This document shows, in pieces, positions 8,347-17,686 of a DNA stretch of 64,000 nt. The notes under the pieces were generated by a model, which worked only from the letters and a program-made list of their open reading frames with translations, was not told the DNA's origin and made no database searches. The stretch covers positions 1-64,000 of the forward strand of contig JASAND010020041.1 of NCBI GenBank assembly GCA_030248195.1, given 5' to 3'. Source of the DNA: Trissonchulus latispiculum. Taxonomy: Eukaryota; Nematoda; Enoplea; Enoplida; Ironidae. Made by a program: the position numbers and the translations under genes. Positions within the stretch are counted from its first letter, which is position 1, and every line of letters begins with the position of its first letter.

Positions 8347-11199
8347 TCACCTTAGCCCCCGCCCTCTTAAAAATTTACTAAGATCAACTGTAGCAAGTTT
8401 CAACTTAAGAGTACTCACTGAATTAGAATTTACAACATCGGCTGGTAATTCATTCCACACGTTAACCACACGCCAACTAAAAAAGTTTTTGGTTATCGAA
8501 AGTTTAGCCCTAGATACTGGTCTAATTCGCAAATTATGCCCTCTAGTCCCACTATCTTGACAATATTCAAAATAATCGGAAAAATCAAGATCTATCAGGT
8601 TCTTAACAATTCTAAAACATAATACAATATCATTTATAATTCTACGGTATTCCAAGCTTTCTAAGTTCAATACAGACAACCTTTCTGGATAAGTACAATT
8701 ATTGCATCCACGTAAACGCTTCGTAAACGACCTTTGGACCCTCTCCACTTTATCTATATCTTTCAATAAGTAAGGAGACCAAATCGGTGTAATATATTCT
8801 AGCAGCGGCCTAACAAAGGTTTTAAACAGATCTATAAGGAATTCAGGTTTTGTTGTTTCAAATACTCTTAAAATTCTAGAGGAGAGTATATGAGCGTTTC
8901 TACAAATCTTATTACAATAATCAGCCACTTTCTGATCCCCAGACAACAACAACCCTAAATCAGAGACGCTATTGACTTGGTCGAGTGCTTTTCCCATCAA
9001 ATTTAGGTTTAAAAACTCTGTGCTACCGATAGTTAGGGCCAAACATTTATGTGTAGCTAGGTTTAACTGCCATTTTTGCGCCCACTCCCCAACTTTGTTT
9101 AGATCTAACTGTAAATTATTACACTGGCAAGACTTCGTACAAACAGTATACACTTTGGCATCATCAGCAAATAACTCTACGGAACTATACTGTACAACTT
9201 CAGGCAAGTCATTTATGTACAACAAAAAAAGAACTGGACCCAAGACCGATCCTTGTGGTATGCCACTTGTAACTGGCAAGCTTTCAGAATACTCCCCGTT
9301 TACAATTACTTTATGGGATCGATCTCTTAAAAAGCATCTTATCCAGTCTAGTACCAAACCCGAAATTCCATATCTTTCAAGTTTAAAAATTAGCTTTTCG
9401 TGAGGTACAGAGTCAAAAGCACGAGCAAAATCTAAGTAAACACAATCAACTCGTTTACCCTGATCCCTAGCTATACACCACGAATGCATGCACGACAGCA
9501 AGTTTGTCAGCGTTGACTTGCTTTTACGGAAACCATGCTGATTCTTATTAATTAGTTTATATTTTATAAAGAAATTCCAGAGATCTTCCACTATAATGGT
9601 TTCCAGTATCTTGCAAACCACTACTGTCAAACTAACTGGTCTATAGTTAGCAGGATCAGTACTACGTCCTTTCCTTTTATAAATAGGCACAACTGTTGCA
9701 GTTTTCCACTGGTCAGGCAGAGTACCGGTTTGCAGAGATGCACTAAATAACATGCACAACACATCACATACAGACGGCAAAATTTTCTTTAGTACATAAC
9801 AAGATAAACCATCAGGTCCACAAGATTTTTTATTGTTCATTTTCTTTAAAGCTTTCTCAATTCGAGGTGGTGTAATATCAATATTTTCTAATTTATGTAC
9901 TGTGCGGTAAGGAAATTCCGGTAATTCTCCGTTATCCAACTGGTACACAGAGGCAAATACAGAGTTCAACATATTTGCTTTTTCAACATCTGTTACAGCT
10001 GACACATTCTCCCTTGTAAGTACACCAATTCCATCAATTCCTTTTAATTTTGAGTTGACGTAAGTATATAATCGCTTTTTATCCCCAGAACGTACAATGG
10101 ATTCCTCTTTTCGTCGAACAGTCATTCTTATTGCGTTTCGAGCATTTTTTGCTGCTTGCCTATAACAATTTCTGTTTTCAAAATTTGGGTTTTCTCTAAA
10201 TCTGTGCCATGCACGACGTTTTTTAACCAAGGCTTTGTTGACTTCCCGTGGCCACTTTGACTTGTGCTTATTTACAGAAACAGTAGGTACATAACAATGC
10301 ATTGCATAATTGACAATTTGCACAAAAGAAGACCAATCACTGTTTAAGTCTCCAGACAAAATAGTTTCCCAATCAACACTGAACAAAAATTCATTCATAC
10401 CATCGAAATTCCCATTTTTTACATCGAATTTTTCGGATCTAGGCACACTTTTATTAATTTTATTGATTAAAATTTCAAAATCAACCGTATTATGATCGCT
10501 AGTGGAGAAGGGTAACGATATGTCAACATTATTGATAATATCTTCATTATTTGATAAAACTAAATCTAATATATTGCTCTCCCTGGTTGGTGAATTCACA
10601 TGTTGAAATAAACCAATTTCATTGAAAAGATTCAGAAATTCCGTTTCAATTCCGCTTGAACTTCTATATTCCTCCCAGTTTACGCCAGGAAGGTTAAAGT
10701 CCCCCACTAACAAAGTATTACTTAATTGACATTGAGTACGTAAGCATTCAATCAATTCGTTATCAGCCTGCATAGAAGAAGTAGGTGATCGATATACCAC
10801 AACACAATGTAATTTTAACCTTCCCAAGTAAACTTTAACAATCAATATTTCACAAAAACCCATAAAACTACAAGCAAAAACTGGCTCAGTAGGTAAGTTA
10901 TGGCGCACTAGCATACAACATCCTCCGTGACCCCTTTCTGCTCTATCACTTCTATAAATTTTGTAATTGGGAAGTCCACATAATTCTGAGTCTACAATTT
11001 CCTCCTTTGCCCATGTTTCAGTAATAAAGACAATATCTGGATTTTTTGAGTTAATTTCCAGTTCCAATTCACTCCTTTTGTTCGTCAAGCACTGTGCGTT
11101 CAGCAGCGTGCAGTTTAAAATCTCTATACTATTAACTTGGCTTTGTGGGGGGCGAGGACCAGCGCGCCTTAGTTTACCTGTACAACATGACCAGTCACC
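8347..11199 (-). CDS. LINE ORF2: endonuclease and reverse transcriptase
   Basis: The frame is open from 11199 to the stop at 8347, about 950 codons. An N-terminal APE endonuclease shows LNCTLLNAQCL, ITETW, VGDFNLPGVNW and the catalytic SDHNTVDF. The central reverse transcriptase shows YRPVSL, VYLDFARAFDSVPH, SGIPQGSVLGPVLFLLYIN and the active-site FADDAK. A C-terminal extension follows. The protein nicks the target and primes reverse transcription of the element RNA. There is no ATG between the upstream in-frame TAA (11200-11202) and the endonuclease start, and the frame overlaps ORF1 by 31 nt. This suggests re-initiation, frameshifting or a non-AUG start. Clade assignment between CR1, Rex and Jockey is not resolved. 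Confidence 0.9.
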   Translation of the reverse strand, partial: GDWSCCTGKLRRAGPRPPQSQVNSIEILNCTLLNAQCLTNKRSELELEINSKNPDIVFITETWAKEEIVDSELCGLPNYKIYRSDRAERGHGGCCMLVRHNLPTEPVFACSFMGFCEILIVKVYLGRLKLHCVVVYRSPTSSMQADNELIECLRTQCQLSNTLLVGDFNLPGVNWEEYRSSSGIETEFLNLFNEIGLFQHVNSPTRESNILDLVLSNNEDIINNVDISLPFSTSDHNTVDFEILINKINKSVPRSEKFDVKNGNFDGMNEFLFSVDWETILSGDLNSDWSSFVQIVNYAMHCYVPTVSVNKHKSKWPREVNKALVKKRRAWHRFRENPNFENRNCYRQAAKNARNAIRMTVRRKEESIVRSGDKKRLYTYVNSKLKGIDGIGVLTRENVSAVTDVEKANMLNSVFASVYQLDNGELPEFPYRTVHKLENIDITPPRIEKALKKMNNKKSCGPDGLSCYVLKKILPSVCDVLCMLFSASLQTGTLPDQWKTATVVPIYKRKGRSTDPANYRPVSLTVVVCKILETIIVEDLWNFFIKYKLINKNQHGFRKSKSTLTNLLSCMHSWCIARDQGKRVDCVYLDFARAFDSVPHEKLIFKLERYGISGLVLDWIRCFLRDRSHKVIVNGEYSESLPVTSGIPQGSVLGPVLFLLYINDLPEVVQYSSVELFADDAKVYTVCTKSCQCNNLQLDLNKVGEWAQKWQLNLATHKCLALTIGSTEFLNLNLMGKALDQVNSVSDLGLLLSGDQKVADYCNKICRNAHILSSRILRVFETTKPEFLIDLFKTFVRPLLEYITPIWSPYLLKDIDKVERVQRSFTKRLRGCNNCTYPERLSVLNLESLEYRRIINDIVLCFRIVKNLIDLDFSDYFEYCQDSGTRGHNLRIRPVSRAKLSITKNFFSWRVVNVWNELPADVVNSNSVSTLKLKLATVDLSKFLRGRGLR

Positions 11200-12005
11200 T
11201 TATCAATAATACATCCATTCCTAATCACTGCATTTCCATTTGATTCTCTGGCTTTCTCCAACATCTGACGAAGCTTCCGGTCATCCTCCCGTTGTCTAAA
11301 TGTCAAGTCGGCCCGGGACCAGATTTTGTCCCAGTGATCCTTTTCAGTCCGGAGATTCTTCACATTGGCAATGAAAGTCGATCTGGCTTCGTTATGGCTG
11401 AATTTGAGCTTCATAATTCTGGGTTTGCCATCTTTCCTCTTGGAACCGTCACGGTACACGTCCAGGAGACAGGAATCGTCTATATCTAAACACTGAAGAA
11501 TATCTTTCACTTCGGACAGATCAGCCTCCCGGGCTTCCGCCATCGTCAATACCTTACCCTCAGCACCTACTTGCTCAGGCAAGCCGAACAGAACCGCTTT
11601 ATCCTTTTTCTCTTGCTGTTCCATAACATCACACATCTCAGCCCGAACCTGAGAAGTAGTTATGGAGGGAGGCTGGGCCTCCAGCTTGGCAATTCGACTG
11701 ATCACATCCGACATTTGGGTTTCCAGGGCTACAACCCGGTCAGATGTCAGGCTCGGCTCAGAATTCCGTGCTAAAGTTTGCCCAGCCAACAAGTTCGTAA
11801 GCTTGGAAACACATTCATCACAGTTATAAGTTAAAACGGCCAAAACTCCCTGATCAATCTTTTTGAAAACATTGTCCGAAATACCGACACAGGCCGGATG
11901 AAAATCGGATGCACAAAATTTGCAGGTGATTCGGTGGTCCATGGACCCGATCTTGGCGGTTTTATTGCGGCAAATTGCAGCAGCACATAACAAATCGGTA
12001 GCCAT
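11169..12005 (-). CDS. LINE ORF1: PHD-finger RNA-binding-type protein
   Basis: I chose ATG at 12005 (278 aa); the frame is open a little further upstream without another ATG. Residues 1-60 hold a C4HC3-like PHD finger (CAAAIC, CKFCASDFHPAC, YNCDEC). A predicted coiled-coil region with VVALETQMSDVISRIAKLEA follows. A C-terminal half with AVLFGLPE, CLDIDDSCLLDVYR and a basic helix resembles the RRM-like and CTD part of type II LINE ORF1 proteins. ORF1 proteins bind element RNA and help form the retrotransposition particle. It ends inside ORF2. Confidence 0.8.
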   Translation of the reverse strand: MATDLLCAAAICRNKTAKIGSMDHRITCKFCASDFHPACVGISDNVFKKIDQGVLAVLTYNCDECVSKLTNLLAGQTLARNSEPSLTSDRVVALETQMSDVISRIAKLEAQPPSITTSQVRAEMCDVMEQQEKKDKAVLFGLPEQVGAEGKVLTMAEAREADLSEVKDILQCLDIDDSCLLDVYRDGSKRKDGKPRIMKLKFSHNEARSTFIANVKNLRTEKDHWDKIWSRADLTFRQREDDRKLRQMLEKARESNGNAVIRNGCIIDKVTGHVVQVN

Positions 12006-12170
12006 AGCACAAAAAGGGCCAATCTCCAATAAATATATTCAACCAGTAAGTACTCCTGTAACAATAACGCGATTCAGGCTATCCGTGAGTTCTGAGCAAA
12101 TTTGGAATGTTGATCTCCAGATCGATTGCCGATTTTGCTGATAAGAATGGCGCGGCGTTACTCACGAATA

Positions 12171-13889
12171 ACCTGAATCAAATGGGTTAAAACCAATCAA
12201 AACCGTTCTAACATGCTTGCAGCAAAAAATTCGGCTGGGTTTTTTTCCCGCCCATGGGTTTTTTTTCCCGCATTGGGTTTTTTTTCCCATCGGTTTGGTC
12301 GAAAATTTCTCACCAACCGTAAGTGCTAGAGAGACGTTTTATGGCTCATTTTGAAGCTCTTCGCAAGGCCTCATGGTAGTTATCGTTAGATTTTCGATTT
12401 GTCGCTTAATAAAAAAGTTACAGCCAAAATTCGAAAATTTGGGTTTTTTTCCCGCCGCGCTATATAGTATATAATTTGGTTGTGCTGGACTACGACAAGC
12501 ATCGAGAAAAAACCAAGGCTATGATTGTAACGCTAACGGTTGAATAGAAATAGAAGATCGTCGGAGAGAGTCCTAATCCTGAAGTTAGTGTTGAAATATA
12601 TACTTTTCTAATAAATGGTTAAAACGCTCAGTAGATAAACATTAAGAGTTTACCGAAAGAAATGTTTGCTTCCACTAAAACTAGTTTATCATAGTCGTAT
12701 ATTATTTACGTACCGTAACTAAATCTGAACACTGGTACGTATATATACATATGTATAGCCATGGGGGGAAAAACCCACTTTTTCGGATTTTGGCTGGAAC
12801 TTTTTTGTTATAAGGGCTAGCTGAGAACTCTATATACCATCGTACTTGGCGTACTTAGAACTTTCTTTTAAGGCCATTTGCACTTCTCTAGGTTGTACCG
12901 TTAGGCCGGTATAATGCAAAAAGTAGCGGGGGAAAAAAACCCAATGGGGGGAAAAAACCCAAATGGGGGGAAAATAAACCCACCCCTCACAGGTCCTAAA
13001 AATTGTCGTAGCGCGATTCTGACACTTCCTGTGTAAAATTCAACTCTTTTTTAGTTAGTATGAGTCAAAAAACCCGACCTAGGTAGCTTTTTTTGAGATC
13101 TCATGTGCCATTGAAAATGCAGCATCAAATGGACAGGTTTCATAAAGTTTAACACATAAACATAGGGCAATTTTTGAAAAATGCTAAAAACGATGTAATT
13201 TGATAAAACTTATTATTCTAACGTGTAGAGAATGGTTTTTTACGTACAATTGGCTATTAAAAGTCACAATTAGACCTCTGCTGCGTCATCCAGCAGCAAA
13301 ATTGCACTTTTAGGGTTTTATGCCTCTAGCTACCCAAGTATTCAAAATTGTCCAAATCTGACAGCATAGGGTGACGCAGCGTCCTCGATAATATCGTACT
13401 ACAGTCCCGAATTGTTTCCCAGTTGAGCTGGTAAAAATTTTTTCAAAAAAAAATTTGGGTGGGTTTTTTCCCCCCAAAGTGGGTTTTTTTCCCCGCCACG
13501 TTTGGCAATGTGCCAGTCTAACGGTGCATCGGATCGGTCTAATTTTTGCTGTGTGCAAAGAGGAAGACTTGCCATCATTGCAGATATTTGCAAAACTTTT
13601 CTAGCCCAATCCAGTCAAAAGTTACATTGGTCCAAACTTCTGCCAAATTTTTGGAAGGTTGGACCAAAAAGTAGGTATCATTTTCAAAATGTCATAAAAT
13701 GAGCAAGAGTGAACCAAATGACCTGATCTTTGCACACATAGGTTAGAAAGAGTCGCGCTTTCTGCTGGTATGTTTTGGAGCTCCTAGCTCCAACCCCTGA
13801 CCCAGGAGGCGGGTGGGTTTTTCCCCCCAATAAGGGGGTGGGTTTCTTTCACCCCATGGCTATAATATATATACATAACTTTTTCAGTC
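12171..13889. repeat. Right half of the element C spacer, no gene
   Basis: The tract near 12440-12480 (GGGTTTTTTTCCCGCC then GCGCTATATAG) is the inverse of 7370-7400. At least nine further GGG-A(n)-CCC motifs occur. ORFs are short and lack domains. Confidence 0.55.
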
Positions 13890-14071
13890 CGCGAATATGG
13901 GTTGCTCGGCGAAGCTGTGCCCATATTAATTCGCCCACAACCTAGTCCTCTTCTTTTTTTGAACCTAGCCCCATATTAAGCATTTTTAAGACTAGTCCTC
14001 TCTTGATTTTACAACCTCACCACTACCCATATTACTTTTTCATGCTCCGGAGGAGCATTTTTATTACTTGT

Positions 14072-15450
14072 TATGTTTTCTTTTTCTTCTGTAACACGCG
14101 AAAAATGCTAAAATATATATAGTTATGTTGTAGAAACCGTTAAAAACCGTCTGTATACTGCGAAAAGTGAATTTCAGGAAAAAACACAGATTTTAAAAAC
14201 CACATTTTCTTAAAAAACACTAAAAAGCACAGGTAAATTTCGAAAAAACCCTGCTTAAAAGTCACTAAAAATGGCGCTTTTCGGCCTTGTGGTGGTATCC
14301 ATATATCGTAAATTGGGGTCGGTCAACACGATGGGGATACTGTCGGAACCGGTGGAGGTGACCCCTGATCCCCATGGGCCTGGGGTAAGGTGCACGGTAG
14401 GGGTCAATAATGAAAGTCTTCAAAACTTGTCAAGTTTGGTATCAGACGAACGAACGGCGAGACGAACAACTTCTGTGATTGTACCACCCACAAAAAATTG
14501 ACCCATCGCTTTGTGGGTTAGAGGTCCATCCCCAGGGGTTATATAGTCAATCGGGAAAAAACCCACTTTTCAGATTTTTAGCCAGAACTTTTTACTGGTT
14601 TGAGATACTGAAATAGTGTAAGGCACCTAGTCCTAGTCGTAAGCTTTCTTATGAAGCGCAGCGCTTTCTTACGCTTTCCCGCTGACAAAGCGGGGAAAAC
14701 CCACCCCGAAAATTTTTTGGGAAGTTGCCTGGAGCATTTCTAACCGTTCCAAATGAAAAGGAAGAGAGGGTTGTTTTTAGTATAACTGCATCAAAAGTTT
14801 TTGTTGAAAAATTGAGGTCATAGTGACTTTTGAAAATTTTGTATCTTTAATACATAAACATATTCAAATTTTCGGCAGTTTAAGCATCCTATTGTTAGAA
14901 AAGAGTTTTTCTTGTATGTAGAGTCAAACTAGGCCCATTTTAGGGCAAAAATAAGTATTTTTGGCAAAAATTGAAATTTTAGCTTGAAATGGCACCACGT
15001 CCGATTTTGACACCCTGGAGCACCCACAAGAGAACAAACCCAGGTAAAACCTGTACCGGTTTAATCTGTAGGCTCTATTAAACAAATGTATGCATTAGGT
15101 TGACTTTTCCTCCCAATGCTTAGAAACGTATTCAATTTTGAAAAGTGGGTTTTCCTGCATGTGGGCTTTTTCTCGCCAAACTCCAGGTCGCACCGGGGGG
15201 GGGGGTAGATCAGTCTGGCATAAATCGTCGTGAAGCACAACAGATGCCCTTACATACAATCCGCTTTGGTTCGTCGTCGGCGAAGCTGTGCCCATATTAA
15301 TTAATCCACAACCTAGTCCTCTTCTTTTTGACCCTAGCCCCTATATTAAGCAATTTTAATACTTTAATATTTTAATACTAGTCCTCTCTTGATTTTACAA
15401 CCTTACCACATTACGTTTGCATGCTCCGGAGGAGCATTTTTATTACTTGT
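14072..15450 (+). mobile_element. Truncated second copy of composite element C
   Basis: 14260-14350 repeats 6375-6450 (CACTAAAAATGGCG..TTTTCGGCCTT) and 14400-14520 is one satellite unit. 14540-15261 resembles 12765-13889 (GGGAAAAAACCCACTTTTC, GCCAGAACTTTTT). 15262-15450 is a full R arm ending GGAGCATTTTTATTACTTGT. Its ACTTGT end lies immediately before the COQ10 first exon. Confidence 0.7.
15262..15450 (+). promoter_or_regulatory. Transposon R arm occupying the proximal COQ10 promoter position
   Basis: The arm ends at 15450 and the COQ10 ATG is at 15484. Unless the start codon or transcription start is elsewhere, core promoter DNA must be transposon-derived. Features in the arm that could matter are the CTCCGGAGGAGC hairpin and ATATTAAG/AATATT tracts. 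The promoter role is inferred only from position. Confidence 0.35.
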
Positions 15451-15483
15451 GTTAGTTGTTTCAGTCTATATTCAACTTGTGGT

Positions 15484-15650
15484 ATGATATCCTGTCGGTC
15501 TTTAAAAGCCAGAGATCTGTGTCTGACGACTGTGAAATCTACTTTACAATTACAGTTTGGGAAGCGGTGGCTGTTTGAATTTCCTAAATCTCCCTCCTGG
15601 TCTTCCCTTGGTTCGACAAGAAAGCAGTATGCGGAGAGACGATTGTTGGG
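15484..15650 (+). CDS. COQ10: COQ10 exon 1: mitochondrial presequence and START-domain entry
   Basis: COQ10 is a START/polyketide-cyclase-like protein of the mitochondrial inner membrane matrix side. It binds coenzyme Q and is needed for efficient respiration and Q biosynthesis. This exon gives residues 1-55 and two bases of codon 56. An Arg/Lys/Ser-rich amphipathic start (MISCRSLKARDL) looks like a mitochondrial targeting signal. It is followed by TRKQYAERRLLG, matching the family's R-K-x-Y-x-E-R-R-x-x-G entry motif. The donor is GG|GTTTGT; the split Gly codon GG|C joins exon 2 in frame. The four exons total 633 nt, 210 aa plus stop, close to vertebrate COQ10A/B. An in-frame TTG-initiated extension exists upstream but lies in the transposon arm. 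Confidence 0.9.
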
Positions 15651-16001
15651 GTTTGTACGTCATCGCTTTAATTGCCTGTCTCTTTTTGAAGCTAGATGCT
15701 GTTATTTATTCTTGAACTGGAACTGCTAACATTCTTATGATGATCTGAATTTTGAGGCTTTTTCGTAGGCTTTTCGCCATGTAGAACCGGATTACGGTAT
15801 TTGGTTTTTCTCCGTACATAAGTATTCCGGCAAATGTCCAACATTTTTTGTAGTGTTCGGGTAATGTTATGTGAATACGACCTCTTCACCCATCCGTCCG
15901 TGAATATAACTGAACTGTAATGTTTGGGTATTCTATAGCCATTTTCCAAACTTCCTGAAACAAAATTCTGTACTTTGTCTTGTAAACATTGCTATTGCAG
16001 C

Positions 16002-16179
16002 CAGGGGCGTATCCAGGATTTTGAAAAGGAGGGGGTCCAACTCGAAAAGGGGGGGTCCGGACCTAATTTTTTGACAAAAAAATGGCCAAATTTGGGCCAA
16101 AAATCGCCGGAATTTTCAAAAATCTTCCGAAAAAGGGTGGGTCCGGACCCCCTGGACCACCCACATGGATACGCCCCTG
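16002..16179. mobile_element. 178-bp hAT-type MITE at a duplicated splice acceptor
   Basis: The termini are CAGGGGCGTATCC and GGATACGCCCCTG. They are flanked by ATTGCAGC (15994-16001) and GTTGCAGC (16180-16187), an 8-bp TSD with one mismatch, typical of hAT. The insertion is in the polypyrimidine/AG region of the first acceptor copy and is absent from the second. The TSD regenerates GTTGCAG, so an acceptor sequence still precedes the exon copy. A degraded relative begins near 30503. Confidence 0.9.
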
Positions 16180-16186
16180 GTTGCAG

Positions 16187-16252
16187 CTATTCCATGGAAC
16201 AGATGTATGACGTGATAGCAGATGTTAGCAAATACAAAGAATTCGTTCCTTG
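16187..16252 (+). pseudogene. Partial duplicate of COQ10 exon 2
   Basis: This repeats codons YSMEQMYDVIADVSKYKEFV and P, then runs into TTG ATA ACT GAA CTG TAA. Splicing to this copy would therefore terminate the protein early. It differs from the functional exon at few sites (for example Val to Ile). Confidence 0.85.
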
Positions 16253-16347
16253 ATAACTGAACTGTAATGTTTGGGCATTCTGTAGCCATTTTCCAAACTT
16301 CCTGAAACAAAATTCTGTACTTTGTCTTGTAAACATTGCTGTTGCAG

Positions 16348-16540
16348 CTATTCCATGGAACAGATGTATGACGTGGTAGCAGATGTTAGCAAATACAAAG
16401 AATTCGTTCCTTGGTGTTCTGGCTCCAGTGTTTCCAGAACTGATGAAAACTTTTGCAGATGTCAAATGGAAATTGGGTTCCCGCCCCTAGTTGAACGATA
16501 CGGCTGTGATGTAACCCTTCATAAGCCAACATTAGTTAAA
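16348..16540 (+). CDS. COQ10: COQ10 exon 2: START-domain core
   Basis: Residues 57-120. It follows the acceptor GCTGTTGCAG. It encodes YSMEQMYDVVADV, EFVPWC, MEIGFPPLVERY and VTLHKPTLVK, which align without gaps to human COQ10A/B. The first base completes the Gly codon of exon 1, and the exon ends in phase 0 at a GTTTGT donor. Reading on gives an unrelated tail to a stop at 16663, so splicing here is required. The next 13.6 kb is intron packed with transposons. Confidence 0.93.
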
Positions 16541-16594
16541 GTTTGTCGCTTTAATGATATGACTTTGTGTAGATTTTCTAGAAGGTCCACTTTA

Positions 16595-17600
16595 TATATG
16601 TTACGTGCAAATTGTGTTCCCGTGCAAATTGTAATTTGCACGGGAAAATCATGCAAATTGTAATTTGCATGGAAAGTGCCGAGCACATTGTAAAATGATA
16701 TCTTAGGTTAGACTTTATAATTTTAAAAACTTTGTAAACTTTTTTGTAATTTCAAAAAATGGTATCTTATAAGTTAGTGATTACGATAAATAAAATGTAA
16801 ATCATTTAAGGCAGTAACATTGACAACTGTACAATTGACATTAGTACAGCTAAAAACTTTTTTCGAAGTTCGTATTATTGGCGAACTTCGCAAATTTCGT
16901 GAAAGTGTTGTTGGTTAGCTAGGCTTTACTCCAAAAATGAGAACCTCACAAAAATATAATCTTAAGCTGTATATACTGTAGCATTCAAAGAATTTTATTC
17001 CGCCGGAGGCGGGATCTTTGTAATGGGTCAAGTATATACTATCTAGCTGCGAAAACTTTTTTGGAAAGGGGGTGTACTATTAGACGGCTACTTTGAATCA
17101 GCTGGCTGAGTGATGAGAAAATTTTATGCTGTTTGTGGTCGACTCCCACTTTATTTTCGTCAGCTTATTTTTATGTTTTTTCAAAATCTTTTTAAAATCT
17201 TTAAATCTTCGTCTTTTTAAAATCTAAAATCTTTTAAATCTTAAAATTTAAAATCTTTAAAATAGAAAATTGGGTTTCAAAAGTTTTTCCTAAGCTAGGA
17301 GTGCTATCTACCACTCCTAACTTTTCTCCTAAGTTGGCTTAATTTAGGAGCAGCGCCAGCTAAACTTAGAACTGGCACTGGCCGCCTTGAAACGTGTAAG
17401 AGAGCAGTGTGGAGAGAGGACCGGGAGGTGGTTGGGAAGTTTGCAAAGTTAAAGGTTTTTAATTAAATATTAATAAATTATTAAAAACATAAAACACAAA
17501 TTTAATTAAGCAAAGTCTTTAAAATTATTTTAATTTGCACGATTGCATCATCATCATATTTTGTTTATCTTAGTCACTAACTTATAAGAAACCATTTTTA
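16595..17600. repeat. Diverged copy of the TGCAAATT-palindrome element
   Basis: TATATGTTACGTGCAAATTG and palindromes such as CGTGCAAATTGTAATTTGCA start 55 bp after the COQ10 exon 2 donor. TAAGTTAGTGA/TCACTAACTTA inverted tracts near 16770 and 17572, and AATTTGCACGATTGCATC near 17532, mark the far side. It is related to the 4.7-kb element at 55795-60535. No gene is seen. Confidence 0.5.
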
Positions 17601-17686
17601 GCTATCAACCGAGAACTCCTAAACTCATTTGTAATCATAATTTGAAGATTTTTATCTCTTAACTTTTCGTCAGATAAGTTAGTTAG

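Larger units (their letters stand above)
8192..12170 (-). mobile_element. Apparently intact CR1/Jockey-like LINE
   Basis: This is a non-LTR retrotransposon on the minus strand. It has a short 5' UTR, ORF1 (PHD finger protein), an overlapping ORF2 (APE endonuclease plus reverse transcriptase), a 3' UTR of about 130 bp and a terminal microsatellite of TTGTC units (ACAAG on the + strand, 8192-8216). A short-repeat 3' end rather than poly(A) is typical of CR1-like elements. Neither ORF is interrupted, unlike the other LINEs here, so the insertion looks young. The exact 5' end (about 12170) and TSD are not certain. It lies in the spacer of element C. Confidence 0.85.
7096..14071. mobile_element. 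Terminal block of composite element C (L arm 7096-7276, R arm 13890-14071), LINE inserted in spacer
   Basis: The L arm begins ACAAGTAATAAAAATGCTCC, with an outer GCTCC/GGAGC hairpin. Then come TAATATGGGT, GAGGTTGTAAAA, GAGGACTAG, a second iteration (AATATGGGGC, GAGGACTAGG), and an inner hairpin AATATGGGCACAG...CCCATATT. The R arm is its near-perfect inverse. The spacer, without the LINE, is about 3 kb and is itself partly inverted (7370 against 12470). It is studded with GGGAAAAAACCC motifs (for example 7384, 7744, 7767, 8166, 12237-12290, 12447, 12764, 12929-12966, 13463-13500, 13815). No transposase ORF is present. Confidence 0.75.
15906..16252 (+). repeat. First copy of a 161-bp tandem duplication spanning the COQ10 exon 2 acceptor
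   Basis: Without the 178-bp MITE and its 8-bp TSD this copy is exactly 161 bp, the same as the second copy at 16253-16413. Each holds about 95 bp of intron end and the first 66 nt of exon 2. Only a few substitutions separate the copies, so the duplication is fairly recent. Confidence 0.9.
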
